DNA from: Corallochytrium limacisporum
Lineage: Eukaryota > Opisthokonta
Direction of reading: 5' to 3'
DNA: 64,000 bases
NCBI GenBank assembly: GCA_002811645.1
Contig: PDIP01000038.1
Coordinates: forward strand, 1-64,000
The position numbers and the translations under genes are program-made. Shown here in pieces: positions 19,994-31,318 of this stretch (positions are counted from its first letter, which is position 1; each line of letters starts with the position of its first letter). Below the pieces are notes generated by a model that saw only the letters and a list, made by a program, of their open reading frames with translations, was not told where the DNA came from and did not search any database.

Positions 19994-20971
19994 ATGTCTG
20001 GCAACCGGAAAGCACGCAACCCCCTCATGCACTTGCTGGCGGGCGGATCCGCTGGTCTGGTGGAGTCTTGCATGTGCCATCCGTTGGACACCATTAAGAC
20101 CCGCATGCAGCTGGCGAAGAACTTGCAGGGTAAGATGCCTGGTCCCTTGGCCACCGCCAAGCGTATTGTGCAGCGTGAGGGTTTTACCGCTCTCTACAAG
20201 GGCCTGACGGCTGTCGTGTCCGGAATTGTCCCCAAGATGGCTATCCGCTTCAGTTCCTTCGAGAGCTACAAAGGACTGATGATGGACGAGAACGGAAAGT
20301 GCACCACTGCCCAAACGTTCTTGGCCGGTCTCGGATCCGGTGTCACTGAAGCAGTCATGGTCGTGACCCCCATGGAGGTGGTGAAGATTCGTCTGCAGGC
20401 TCAGCGCCATTCTATGACTGACCCTCAAGACACTCCCAAATACCGCGGTTCCCTCCATGCCGCTGTTACCATCGTTCGGGAAGAAGGTATCGGTGCCTTG
20501 TACAAGGGTGTTATTCCAACCGTGCTGCGTCAGGCTACGAACCAGGCCGTCAACTTCACTGCTTACAACGCTCTGAAGGAGGCCTATGCCACACACTACA
20601 ACCAGGCTGAGGCTGCCAGCTGGATCTACTTCCTATTTGGTGCCGTGTCGGGTGCCATGGGGCCGTTGGCGAACTCCCCCATCGACGTCATCAAGACTCG
20701 TCTGCAGCGCCAACGCATTATCGCGGGACAGAAACCCAAGTATGATGGTGTTATGGGTACCATCTCCACTATGCTGAAGGAGGAGGGTCCCATGGCTTTC
20801 TACAAAGGTCTAACACCTCGTTTGATGCGTATTGTTCCTGGACAGGCCATTACATTCACCGTATATGAACAGGTGGCCAACTTCCTAACCGATAATTTCT
20901 TCGACCCCTCCAAGAAGGCTGAAGCAGAGGCAAAGTTCGCAGAGATGCAGAAGAAGGCGGGACGGGCGTAA
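19994..20971 (+). CDS. SFC1: Mitochondrial succinate/fumarate carrier (SFC1-type)
   Basis: A 325-residue mitochondrial carrier closest to the yeast succinate-fumarate antiporter Sfc1/Acr1. That carrier moves cytosolic succinate into the matrix in exchange for fumarate. Three carrier repeats carry the Px(D/E)xx(K/R) signature: P30-L-D32 (HPLDTIKTRMQ), P126-M-E128 (TPMEVVKIRLQ) and P229-I-D231 (SPIDVIKTRLQ). Subfamily-like stretches are GIVPKMAIRFSSFESYKG, LRQATNQAVNF, and LTPRLMRIVPGQAITFTVYE, all near-matches to Sfc1. The inner-membrane location follows from the family. Codon choice is strongly biased (CTG, AAG, GGT, ACC), as in SHMT, suggesting high expression. The charged tail after residue 300 is extra to the carrier core. 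It converges with SCCPDH. Confidence 0.93.
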   Translation: MSGNRKARNPLMHLLAGGSAGLVESCMCHPLDTIKTRMQLAKNLQGKMPGPLATAKRIVQREGFTALYKGLTAVVSGIVPKMAIRFSSFESYKGLMMDENGKCTTAQTFLAGLGSGVTEAVMVVTPMEVVKIRLQAQRHSMTDPQDTPKYRGSLHAAVTIVREEGIGALYKGVIPTVLRQATNQAVNFTAYNALKEAYATHYNQAEAASWIYFLFGAVSGAMGPLANSPIDVIKTRLQRQRIIAGQKPKYDGVMGTISTMLKEEGPMAFYKGLTPRLMRIVPGQAITFTVYEQVANFLTDNFFDPSKKAEAEAKFAEMQKKAGRA

Positions 20972-21419
20972 ACCAGTTCACAAGGCTTTTGTCATACCTT
21001 AGGCAATAGGCGTCATCACAAGAGCATGTTTTGACTTCCATTTGAACCACCGGGTTTCATTTCCAAACGGGCGGTTCTTACATCTTGTTCGATATAACTC
21101 ATCGGCCTGCAGGTGAACGAGGACTTATTGTTCGTTCGACCAGCGGCAACAGGTGAGTTGACTCCTTCATTCGGTTCTGATGTTCCTTCTCTCTCCGTAC
21201 CTTTTGCATTCATCGTGCACCATCATTTTGCGCGGCATCATAGCACGGCATCAGTTGCATGTACACGTACATTAAATCAAGATACACATGTTGTAAAGAC
21301 TTGTTATGATCGAACACAGGTTGCGGTAGCCACTGGATCTGCGGCATCAAGCTGTGTCAATCTGGGTATGCAAATGTTTAGCATAGGATGGGCTATTCCA
21401 TGTATGTATAACGACAAAA
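20972..21419. other. 3'-3' interval between SFC1 and SCCPDH
   Basis: These 448 bp separate two convergent stop codons. I see no gene or strong signal here. Both transcripts probably end inside it. Confidence 0.5.
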
Positions 21420-22610
21420 CTATAGGAGCTTGGCCTCGAACTTGTTGCCGGCCTGCTCCAGAGCCTTCAGCAGGGTCTGACCGCCAGCAGTGGCAGGGGT
21501 CAGGAAACCTGTATCAGGGCGGTTGGCCAGGATGGCAATGCTCGTTTCAGCGGCGTACTTGGCAGTCTCTTCGTAGGGGTCAGGGCCGGACATCAACCCC
21601 TTAACGCGCTTACCTGAGGGAGATTCGGCGATGGCATTGTAAATGAAGTAGTTCTTTTTACGCTGCGACTCTTCAGCTCCCGTACCAGGCGCAGGTATCA
21701 GACGCTTCAAAATCCATCGGAGGGGCGGAATGAACATCACGACGGCGAAGATGGCCAGACCAATCTGCGTACTCTTGGCCGCCCAATAGGACGGGAACAG
21801 CTGGTGTTCAAAGTAGGTGAAGTTCTGGCCGTAGCCAGTTCCGTTCTTGTCGGCTAGCAGAGCCTGCGTGCGGCGCACAATACGTGTGTTGGTGTTGGCC
21901 ATGATGAAAGGTCCGTAGTACTGACCCATTTCCTTCTGGTAGTCAACACTGAAGTCATCTCTCTTGTTCTGCTTGCCTGGGTAGGTGGGCGTGTTCAACA
22001 GGCTTGGCTTGCCGCCCTCGCTGATCTTACCAGCCTCGAAACCGGCAAACATGGTGCCCAGGGTACCGCCGCTTGCGCCACCCCTGACGCGAACATAGGA
22101 GCGGACGGACTTAGTTTCCTCACCGGTCAACTCCTTCATCTTCTGGGCCATGAAGAAGGTGGTCATCTCCGCAGGGACAGAGTCGAATCCGCAGCAAGAG
22201 ACTAGAGTGGCACCGGTGCGCTTCGCATCAGCTTCATATTTCTGGATCATCTCTTTCACCCAGTAAGTCTCACCGGTCACGTCAACATAGCTCGTTCCAA
22301 GCTTGGCGCAGGCCTTCACCACAGGCTCACCAACCCGTACGTAAGGTCCAGCGGTGGCAATCACAAGCTTCGCTTTGTTGACCATGGCCTCAATAGAGGA
22401 CTGGTTGGAGACATCCGCAACCACAATCTCCAAGTCGCTCAATTTGGGGTTGAGCGCCACAGCGTTAGCCTTGATCTTCTCCAGTTTGGACTTGGTGCGA
22501 CCAGCAATGGCCCATTTGTAGTTTGTGGAAGGGCGCTTGGCCAGGTATTCTACCACGAGATTACCTGTGTAGCCAGTGGCACCCCAAACAATAAAATCAA
22601 ACGTCGCCAT
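21420..22610 (-). CDS. SCCPDH: Saccharopine dehydrogenase-like oxidoreductase (SCCPDH family)
   Basis: A 396-residue protein of the saccharopine-dehydrogenase-like oxidoreductase family, counting from the ATG at 22610. The N-terminus is a Rossmann NAD(P)-binding fold starting FDFIVWGATGYTGNLVVEYL. It is followed by VVADVSNQSSIEAMV and IATAGPYVRVGEPVVKAC, then SYVDVTGETYWVKEMI and the conserved GFDSVPAEM region. A hydrophobic segment (IGLAIFAVVMFIPPLRWIL) in the C-terminal part matches the membrane or lipid-droplet association seen in animal SCCPDH. The enzymatic reaction of the eukaryotic family is not established, and a role in lysine breakdown should not be assumed. An in-frame ATG four codons upstream, at 22622, is also possible. 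The downstream one is preferred because it sits in ACCATGG and matches the usual family N-terminus. Confidence 0.88.
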   Translation of the reverse strand: MATFDFIVWGATGYTGNLVVEYLAKRPSTNYKWAIAGRTKSKLEKIKANAVALNPKLSDLEIVVADVSNQSSIEAMVNKAKLVIATAGPYVRVGEPVVKACAKLGTSYVDVTGETYWVKEMIQKYEADAKRTGATLVSCCGFDSVPAEMTTFFMAQKMKELTGEETKSVRSYVRVRGGASGGTLGTMFAGFEAGKISEGGKPSLLNTPTYPGKQNKRDDFSVDYQKEMGQYYGPFIMANTNTRIVRRTQALLADKNGTGYGQNFTYFEHQLFPSYWAAKSTQIGLAIFAVVMFIPPLRWILKRLIPAPGTGAEESQRKKNYFIYNAIAESPSGKRVKGLMSGPDPYEETAKYAAETSIAILANRPDTGFLTPATAGGQTLLKALEQAGNKFEAKLL

Positions 22611-23324
22611 GGTTCTTTGCATAGTCTGTTACAATAAAGATCAGTTGACGAGTGCATTGTCCACCACTACCCAGCTTGATGATCGCTGCCTCTAATACCA
22701 CACCGGGGTCATCGCATCTGTCATCACGCAACGGTCACCCGAAAGACAGCAAACGCCACATCAGACAAGATTTGCTTTCCGTGTCGCTCCCTCCCAATAC
22801 ACCACTACATGTACAAGGGCACACAGACCTCAGAGGGACTTCTAGTCAGCAACACAATGGTATCTCAAGGCTCTCGAAACTTCCTCTCTACTGACTGTCC
22901 TTTTGGAATTTAAAAAAGAGGAGCAGGGAAGAACAGCAGTATGTGATTACGCGGGTGCCACGGTTGTTTCAAAATAGATCATTAATCTAGAGAACAATTC
23001 TTCACCTGTGCGTGTCTGTGGTGCATGGCAATCGAAACTCAGCGGTGTTGAGCTCTCCTCACGATATCTCGCTGGATATGTGAAGTCACAATGGAGTGCT
23101 CGGACGGGTTTTTGCCTGTTTTACTGCGTGTTTGTTCCGTCAGTTTTGCCCAAGGTTGACAAGGGCACAGGAAAACCCGCCCGGCGTGTGGTAATTTAGT
23201 AAAACGCGACGTTCAGACCAGGCCTTAAGCAATTTGGTACTTACCGTACCGCCCGGTCTTGCCGGGGGAATTGCAGGCGTGAACTGGTGGGAGCAATAGA
23301 CCCTTCGTTGGCAGCGAAGAGAGA

Positions 23325-23354
23325 CAGTTTCGGTATATTCACTATAGGAAACTG
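23325..23354 (-). repeat. Recurrent motif inside a hairpin
   Basis: TATATTCACTATA at 23334-23346 is the exact reverse complement of the motif at 328-340. It is framed by CAGTTTC (23325-23331) and GAAACTG (23348-23354), a perfect 7-bp inverted repeat around it. The combination could be a protein-binding site or a small RNA hairpin. No neighbouring gene explains it. Confidence 0.45.
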
Positions 23355-25674
23355 CGAATAGGCAGACGGTCAGGTGATGACGGTAGGTACTCTGTACCAG
23401 ACGGTTTGGAAGTGTTCAGGTCAAGAAGTAGAGGTGAGTGTGAGATGAGCCTAGATCGACGTGAACGAGAATGGCCCGACAATCTCTGCACAGCATCGCA
23501 GTGGGGTTATCAAAGATTCTGATGATCATGAATGCGTGCATGGTCATCGTGAACCAGAGGACCAAAGACGCTCTTAGTTAGAACGTAATTCAGCACATCC
23601 ACAAGATTGAATGAGGGCTTCATCTTTGGCCAGTCACCTTAGATGGCATCACACAGTCGTCCTCGCTCACACCCGCCTTGCAAACCTTACAAAGAGAAGA
23701 CCCTGGTAGCAGCAAAGCGGCAGCACAACAACAGCACCAGTCCTAACGCGCCGGAGAAGCCGGGCCCTGCTCATTGCCACTTCTATTCCGGTCCCGGGAA
23801 AGAGGCGGTAGGGTTGTTGGAATGCCTGAACATCCGCCATCCATGTATACCGAGAAGTTATCCAACCGTGCCCATCCGATGAAACGTTTGGTATTGGCAG
23901 GCTCAGGTGTAGCATGTTCAGTTCCGTGGTTTGCAGTACGTAGTCGATTCGTCGCAACATCCTAGCCAGTTACGCAATCCACCCCAGTCCGCGTCCCCTT
24001 GCACAGGGAGGGCGCGCAGGGGTAGGATCAATTTTCCATTGCCTATTCCATGAGACTCCTTTTAGAAAAGAAGCGCAAGATTATGTAGACGGAAACAGTT
24101 CCGGTACAGTGGTGGTGTGGTCACTTGCGGTTCTGAAGCAGACACCACCATTGCCGGAGGCGCGGTAGGAAAGGGTGCTACCAAACGTGTACGGAAGGTC
24201 GCCCTCCCTCCCCCTAATCGTCTGTGCATGGGTGACGCCTAGCCCACCAGCCTTTCCCAATGGTGAGTGCCCCTGATTTGACATTCTCGGGTATCGGTGC
24301 AACGCCCTGGCATTTTGAGCCAAGAATTTCCCCAGAGTGGGAGAAGGGGTGGGGGAGGAGGGGGGGAGATGATTACAGCGCACTTCGCAGGATGGGTGAG
24401 CCGGTGATGAATACCGGGGTTGAGCACATTTTTTTTGGGCTTCTTTGCGTTCGTCACCCGAGATCTTCCAGTTCCACACCCTGCAAGCAATTCAGCCAAA
24501 AACAGTCAGCAGCCAGTAAAACACCCCAACCCCCCCAACCCCAACCCACAGTCATTGTGTAGAGAGACTCTGTGTGCAAAGAAGAAGTTCTCGGGAATGC
24601 AAAATCATGGTCCTCACATCCCCATCAACAAGGTCTGTTCTCTGTTGACTAATTGGGTGACACAGTATGTAAACTTGCTCATCGTCCGACGGCGAGGCAG
24701 CAAGGGATGGCTACGTAATGCTGCCGATGGATCCTGTGTGCTCCCCAGCAAGTGTAAGTGGCAGCCCACCCATCAATTCCAAAATAACGACATGGCTATT
24801 TTGATCCACCCGTTCACCAAACGGCGTATATACGTAGAAAGCACATGCGGCGGTAAACAAACAACCCTCTTTTCTTCCCCCCCCCGCAAGCCGAAGAACT
24901 GGGCGGAGCCGGGGACAGGTGGCCACTTGCCACTGTCCTTGTGTCCCGCGGGTAGGGTATAGGCTGACAGAGCCAGCGGCTTCGTGTGTCCCGCCGCATG
25001 CCCGGGACCTCCGACCGACCGAGCACATGGACGACGCCCAAACAAAAGGTACGGAACATTTCTTGACAAGAACAGCAACACTCTCTCACATTCACACACT
25101 GAAAGGAATCCGGAAGCGGGAGATCAAACGGAGGACAATGTAAAGAGACGGTGGCCTAGACTGGTTTGGGCTGTTTGGGGAAGTTCATTACATATGGAAT
25201 GTGGCTCTTAGATAGCAGTATCACACAAGGAGTATACCATTAAGACAATCTGCAATTCTGGGCGGGACACCAAGACGTTTTTGTTTTATTAGTCGTCGTC
25301 CCCGTTCTTAAGAGCAATGTATAGAGTTGGAGTATGGAGACAAACTCCCAACACATGAGAAAAATGGCGTAAGGATGACTATAGGATCACCCCCTCAAAG
25401 CAACAAAAAGAAGAATCCCCCCTTATCGACAAACGGGCCCCCGCGGCTCACGCTTAGTTAATTCCGCACGTAATGCGCAATTCTCCTCATTTCGTCAGTC
25501 TGTTCAACAATTTTCGTGCCGCCGTCGTCGTCGTGATCCATGGAAAATTGGGGTTGGGCCATGATACTCAAAGTGTGAAGAAAAAAGGAAAGGAGGGGCA
25601 TTACTGGCGCAATACAAAGACATGGGAGGCATGTATATTCCTTCGGCCGGATCGATCCGCATCATGCAAACACT

Positions 25675-25689
25675 CTATATATATATATA
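25675..25689. repeat. TA dinucleotide repeat
   Basis: A short TA microsatellite in a gene-free region. Confidence 0.8.
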
Positions 25690-28369
25690 ATGTATGGCAG
25701 TGCGATCGGGGGTTGGGTGGTTGCGGTCCCGGTACGGGTGTGTGACCGTTCGCGCATCGTAGGCAGAGCTGGGGGAATCTTCCCGTGAGGTCAAGAGTGG
25801 GAATTGTTCGATTCGTCAATGTTGTGATTATTTTTAGATGAATTTTATATATGGATGAGTCGGCAGTGTTTGGACGCTTGCACAACTCGGTGTGTTGGTC
25901 TCACACAGATCGGGTGAGAAAATATTCAGCGAGCTGTGGGCAACTCGCACAATTAAAGCGTCCAGAGCTCCGAAATGTCACCCGAGGACTGCTATATAAT
26001 TATTACCGTCAGGAGCCACGCGTGTGCTCCCGGGAAAATTTTCTCCGCCGAACGTTCGATTCGCGACCACGGCAGCCGGGAGCTCTGAGCGCTTTAGAGA
26101 AAGTGGAAGTCCGAAGGCTCCCCGACAGAGCCTCTCCGAGTTTCAATATTTAATGTGTGTACTATTGCCAAGCCAGGCGGGATTACCCTTGGGAATAGAA
26201 GGGCGGGTGGCGAACGTTCGGCATGGATGAGCGCGCGCAAAGGAGGAAGCCGGCATTACGTCTGCGTCGGTCACAATCCCCAACTCTTCTGAGCTCATTA
26301 TGTGATACAATGAAATTGATATTTGTTATTACAGTATATTTATAAGTTAAACACCACGCCATTCTGGACACCATTCATATTTGACATGTAACGCTCTAAG
26401 TGGGGTCTCTGCAGCCACGGACGTTGGGCTTGCCAAGGGCCTTCCTCAACAGCGTCGTAGACCTTGAGCTGACGAGTGGGTTCCTTGTGCATTCGGCATG
26501 GTGCCCACTCGTACCTGTGGTTGCTTTTGTATATTCAACGTACTCGTATCCTTTCGGGGTGTCCATACCAACATGGCAGCCAGCGGTGGGCATTGTATGA
26601 AAACGAAATCGCCATCATCATGCCTGTACCGCCCCCGCACGGACACAACCCATGAACGTCTTCACAGCATCTTACACGACACATACGTCAAGTGAGGTTC
26701 GAACGTTGATATATTAAATATAAAATACCTTCATCATTTTCCCTTATCACCTATAGAATCGCAAAGATACGTGGCGCGCAGTACTGACGAAGGATAGGGA
26801 GGGAGAAAAATCTAGAAAAACGGACGGTGTCATTCAAAATTTTAATGCGGGTGGTCTATTTGCTATGCATAATTATCGCGAGGAGCATTGTTCTCTCTTG
26901 TTGTTGTTTTCCCATTCTCCCGAGTCTTGTGTTCCGTTCGGTAATCCTTCTGTGCACGTACCCTTTATTTCCATACTGTAAAACCCAGAAATTTCGCGAA
27001 AACTGGGATGGAACAAAAGCCGCAAACCGCCAAAAACGATAATCGACCGCTGGGGCCCCGGGAACCACAACAGTGTATCGTGCATAGGTGCATCCTATTC
27101 TTGTATGAATTTCCTAATAATAAATATATTAAAATTTGACAACATAGAATATCATTTATCGCAGTCTTTCGGTGGCATGAATCAGTCGCTTTTCGCTACG
27201 GCTCATTTTCCTCCGATTTTCATCTTGGCCCCTTGGGAGAACAAATTCAGAAGAAAAACGAAGCACACCTCCCCTAAAGAGACAACAAGAACGAGAGAAG
27301 GTGATACATTACTACCGGAAGACGGAAGTAATACAAAAGTTTAAAATAATTCTAGACGGAAGATCACCACCAGCTGTCAGTTTTCTCCACCATCCCAGAC
27401 CGTGGCAGTAATCGTTCTGTGGCTGGTTCTGCGCGAAGTAGCCATACGAAATTCATCACGGAGTGAGAACGAACTGACGAATGGGAGCACATTGTTTTCT
27501 ATAGTTCCATATTTTCCGTGTTTGTATTTTCGTGTCGAATGGGGGCTAGACACTCCTTAAAACTTCGTTGTGGATCTATGGATATCCCAGTCGGGCACAC
27601 TGTCCCAAACCTTTCCCCTCTCGTTTCTCCGAACCGTGGCAATTCGCAGACAAAGTGCGGAAGACTCAAGTTTTTCGCGCAAGAAGAAACTCGCGCCACA
27701 CACTCGTCTCTCTGGGGCACGAAAAGAATTCTGTATAGAAACTGTGTGAAAGAAGAGAAGAATTCTTTGGACCTCTGTTTGGGCGGTGAAGGGGACATTG
27801 AGAGAAAAATTTCTAACCGGGAGGGGGGAAGGGGGGATTTTTGGTAGAGACTTTGGGGAACGATATGACATTGACGAACTGAAACGGCTATTGTTCTATG
27901 CCTCAGAAAAAAGGACTCAACGAAGCAGAAAAGGGTTTCAGTCCAACTTTGCCATGGCTTTTGTTTCGTTAGACCGGCTTTGGGCGTCTCGATGAATTTA
28001 ATCACGCAGTAGCGGAAGCAAGAACGCGCATCTTCATGTTTAAGGATCTAAAAAACCCTCCCCCGCAATGGTCTGCAGTCTGTTACTGCTATTTCAAAAT
28101 TGTCAGGTTCCAACGGGTCAAGCGATTGAGTTTCTTTGCGAGAATTTTTTAAAGACGATAAAGATTTGGATAAACCGAACTGTTTGGACAATTCCACCAG
28201 TGGAAGGCTGCATACTTGGACATTCTTGGCGGGTCCTTGACTCTCGGATAGGAGAACTCCGCCTCTCTCGATAAGCAACGCATCAAAGGTTAGCCTCGGG
28301 CTCGAGAGTGCGCGTAATGTTTGTATACGACTGCTCATAAATTGATCAGTCAGGGTTTGTTACCATCCA

Positions 28370-29791
28370 ATGGCACCTCCACAGACACCACCTGCACCAA
28401 TGGCTATTGGCGTATCGTCGAAGCCGGTTGGCTCAAAGCCGGTCGTCCTAAAACGCCGGCGTTTGGAACCGGGTTTGGAACCAGAACCAGAACAGAAGAA
28501 GAAGAAGAAACGTTTCACCGGAGAGATTGAAGTGGGATTGAAACTACCAGTCCTCCTTAAAGATGACATTTGGTGTGAGGCCGAAGTCCTGGAGATCTCG
28601 GAAGGACAAAACGGCGAAAAGCATTACTTTGTTCACTACGTGGACTATGACAAGCGCATGGACTCATGGGTTACTCAGGATAAGCTTGATATTGAAACCT
28701 TGAAGTCTCGGGAACAGGAACCGGCTGCAAAGCCTCCACCTCTCAAGTTGAGCGTCGGGCCAGAAAAGAAAGTGACCCGCTTCCAAAAAAGAAAACATGA
28801 TGTTGCAAACCATGTTCAAACCAGCATTGACGAAATGGACCCTCATATGGCTGCAGCAGAACGGGAGCACGCAGCGCTGACCAAGGTTAAGTATATTAAC
28901 AAGATTCAGTATGGCCGGTACGAAATCGATACATGGTACTTCTCTCCGTACCCGGATGAGTACGGGAAGTGTAAGAAGCTGTACATCTGTGAGTTCTGTC
29001 ACAAGTACATGAAATACGAAGAGAACCTGGTCAAGCATCGTCAGCAATGCACATATTACCATCCTCCGGGCAAGGAAATCTATCGAAAAGGTGAGATCAG
29101 CGCATATGAAGTTGATGGGAAGTATGCAAAGGTTTACTGCCAAAATCTTTGCCTTTTGGCTAAGTTGTTCCTGGACCACAAAACACTTTACTTTGACGTG
29201 GAACCGTTCTTGTTCTACATCATCTGTGTTGTAAATGAGTATGGAGCAGAGATGGTTGGTTACTTCTCCAAGGAAAAGGACAGTCCTGACAATTACAACC
29301 TTGCATGCATTCTGACCATGCCCCAGCATCAGCGAAAGGGATACGGCAAATTGCTCATTGATTTGAGCTATGCCATCAGTCGGCGGGAGACAAAGGTGGG
29401 CAGCCCGGAAAAGCCTCTGTCAGATCTGGGTGCCATTACTTACAGGCAGTACTGGGCTACTGTTCTGTTGCAGCGGTTGCGGGAACATCGCGGTGCGGTG
29501 ACTGTCGCAGCGCTTTCCAAAGAGACGTGCTTCACCCAGCAGGATATCATCACTACGCTGCAGTCACTGGGTCTCATCAAGTACTGGAAGGGACAGCACG
29601 TTGTGGCCGTGACACCGAAAATTCTTGACGACTTCTTGGCTTCAAAGGACTTCCGGCCCTTGCAGATTACCATTGACGACAGCTGCTTTGTATACTCGCC
29701 AACTCGGCGCGCCTCGGAAAGTTCACAGGGCAGTAAGGCATCGTCAAAGAATGGCAAGAATGGCAAGAATGGAAAAAACGGGAAGCGGTGA
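28370..29791 (+). CDS. KAT8: MYST-family histone acetyltransferase, KAT8/MOF-like
   Basis: A 473-residue nuclear lysine acetyltransferase of the MYST family. A chromo-barrel domain at about 60-110 (DDIWCEAEVLEI, HYVDYDKRMDSWV) is followed by the MYST domain from about 170. The C2HC zinc finger uses C207, C210, H223 and C227. K265 in LLAKLFLDHK matches the autoacetylated lysine, C313 lies in LACILTMP, the acetyl-CoA loop is QRKGYGKLLI, and E347 in GSPEKPLSDLG is the catalytic base. KVKYINKIQYGRYEIDTWYF, HKYMKYE and KYWKGQHVVAVTPK are closer to MOF/KAT8, which acetylates H4K16, than to TIP60/Esa1. With a single barrel-plus-MYST layout it may also do the TIP60/Esa1 job. A lysine-rich N-terminus and a C-terminal run of Asn-Gly-Lys repeats are odd additions. 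Confidence 0.93.
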   Translation: MAPPQTPPAPMAIGVSSKPVGSKPVVLKRRRLEPGLEPEPEQKKKKKRFTGEIEVGLKLPVLLKDDIWCEAEVLEISEGQNGEKHYFVHYVDYDKRMDSWVTQDKLDIETLKSREQEPAAKPPPLKLSVGPEKKVTRFQKRKHDVANHVQTSIDEMDPHMAAAEREHAALTKVKYINKIQYGRYEIDTWYFSPYPDEYGKCKKLYICEFCHKYMKYEENLVKHRQQCTYYHPPGKEIYRKGEISAYEVDGKYAKVYCQNLCLLAKLFLDHKTLYFDVEPFLFYIICVVNEYGAEMVGYFSKEKDSPDNYNLACILTMPQHQRKGYGKLLIDLSYAISRRETKVGSPEKPLSDLGAITYRQYWATVLLQRLREHRGAVTVAALSKETCFTQQDIITTLQSLGLIKYWKGQHVVAVTPKILDDFLASKDFRPLQITIDDSCFVYSPTRRASESSQGSKASSKNGKNGKNGKNGKR

Positions 29792-30061
29792 ACTACCGTC
29801 GACATAAATAACTATCAAAAAACTTATACAAAAGTACACAATATAAACCATAATTGTATTTGCCCACGCCTGTAGATCATGCACCTTGGAGGTGAGAACC
29901 AAGACGTTTCAGGAACTTCTGTTGTGCTTTGATAGGTACGTTTCTTTATTCACATGTATGTTACATCCTTAATACTATGTTCTCCACTTGTCCCGAAGCT
30001 TCTTTTCCATTTCCGTGCAAGTCTTCATATTCGGGTCCATTTTGACTGGCTTAAGTGCTTC

Positions 30062-30388
30062 CTACGCTGGGTCTGCCTTGGCCATCTTTCTTTCCATTTC
30101 CAAGAATGCCTTCATCCCGGGATCCATAGCGACACTGGCTGGTGTGGCAGGTCCCATGTCCACAGTGCGATCCATTTCTTTAACTTTCTTATTGTATTCT
30201 TCAACATCTAGTGCATACTGATCCCATACACACACCCTGCAGCCAGACATGCAACAAAGCTCTGGCGCAGGTGGCTCAGGCGGCTTCAGCTGTGGCATAC
30301 TGGCGGACGTATAGCGTGCCGTCTGCCATGTCCCAGTCCTATGAAACAACCGATTCATTTGTCGGACTAGTGACAAATGTCGTGACAT
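30062..30388 (-). CDS. OXLD1: Small oxidoreductase-like (OXLD1-type) protein, probably mitochondrial
   Basis: A 108-residue protein with the oxidoreductase-like N-terminal domain of OXLD1 and fungal relatives. The motif PPEPPAPELCCMSGCRVCVW sits at about 37-55. It has C45, C46, C50 and C53, followed by D56 and Y58 and LDVEEYNKK. The first 30 residues (MSRHLSLVRQMNRLFHR and following) are basic and lack acidic residues, fitting a mitochondrial targeting peptide. The cysteine set suggests metal or cofactor binding, but the biochemical role of the family is unknown. The gene is easily missed because of its size. It converges with the MYST gene, with 270 bp between stop codons. The C-terminal half has no known domain. 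Confidence 0.82.
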   Translation of the reverse strand: MSRHLSLVRQMNRLFHRTGTWQTARYTSASMPQLKPPEPPAPELCCMSGCRVCVWDQYALDVEEYNKKVKEMDRTVDMGPATPASVAMDPGMKAFLEMERKMAKADPA

Positions 30389-31318
30389 TTTTCTTTACTA
30401 CTTTCATGAAATGGTTTCCAGATCACTGTTATACATATTATAGGTGACCGGTGTATATAATACATTAGTCAGCAAAATAAGACCTTTTCGCAAATTTTCA
30501 ATTCTTATCCCTTATATACCTATGCGGCACAATGTCACAAGGATGTATTGACAACAAAGAGCGTGACGTGAGTAAGGGGTGCGAAAGTTATTACCAAAAT
30601 ATAGCACCGAAATATTCTTTCAAAAATACTCAATACCGCCCGCCTTAACCGGTCCTTCGGCTGGCGCAACCAATGGTCCCTCTCCCAAGAGGGTCACGCC
30701 TTACCCGACTGCAAGGGAGCGTGTAAGTGCCCGGCGATCTCGAGACCCCCCCCCCTTTTTACCCACCCCCTTTCTCAGTCTCAGTCTCAGTCATGGGGCC
30801 GTAAGGAGGCTCGCACGCTCGACCGGAAGAGGCAGATCAAATCTTTTCTCCCTCAACCCGCCCCCCAGAAAACGCGGGGTAGGGCGCCGGCCGCGATGGA
30901 AGCGCGAAACTGGAGACTGGCGAGGAGGGACCCTTGGAGGGTTTGGATCGAGAGACAAGGGGGCCCCCGGGGGGGGGGGGTCTGTATCTCTGCGTCAGCC
31001 CCGCGTGCCTGCAGATTAGGAGTGCAGCACTTACACACCGACAGGAACGATTGTCGTTGGGCTCTTTTGTTCGACAGCTTGTGATCTGATAATAACATTC
31101 GCTCTAGTCTGATCACCCTGGTGATGGATATCTGTGACGATTACACACAGACTTTTGTTTCAGAGATGGAGAGTAAGGTAAAAGATCTCGCGAATGAAAG
31201 TAAATCCTTCTGACCAACGGTTCGTGTATACGTACCACGAACTCAGACAAAGGCGTGCATACCTATGAAGTAGTAGCAAACCAACATTAAGATGTAGGGC
31301 TCACGGTACAACAAGACA
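30389..31318. other. Gene-free divergent interval upstream of OXLD1-like and POP1
   Basis: These 930 bp separate two divergent start codons and probably contain both promoters. The middle is GC-rich with C runs, including a 12-base G run at 30969-30980. A 146-codon frame here has low-complexity content and no domain. Confidence 0.5.

Larger units (their letters stand above)
22623..28369. other. 5.7-kb stretch without recognisable genes
   Basis: This is the largest interval without a supportable gene. Open frames reach 180 codons (24420-24962) but have shadow-like composition, no domains and overlapping competitors on both strands. It includes a TA repeat at about 25675-25689 and a hairpin-flanked copy of the recurrent motif at 23325-23354. 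AT-rich stretches lie at 26290-26350 and 27100-27160. A 5'ss-like GTAAGTA on the minus strand near 23237 has no partner I can assign. Non-coding RNA genes cannot be excluded by eye. Confidence 0.45.

Noticed and set aside
24420-24962. 180-codon plus-strand frame
   Set aside because: Its composition is like the overlapping frames on both strands, with no motif or homology I recognise.
26690-26705. GGTTCGAA B-box-like sequence
   Set aside because: The bases after it do not fit the B-box and there is no A-box upstream.
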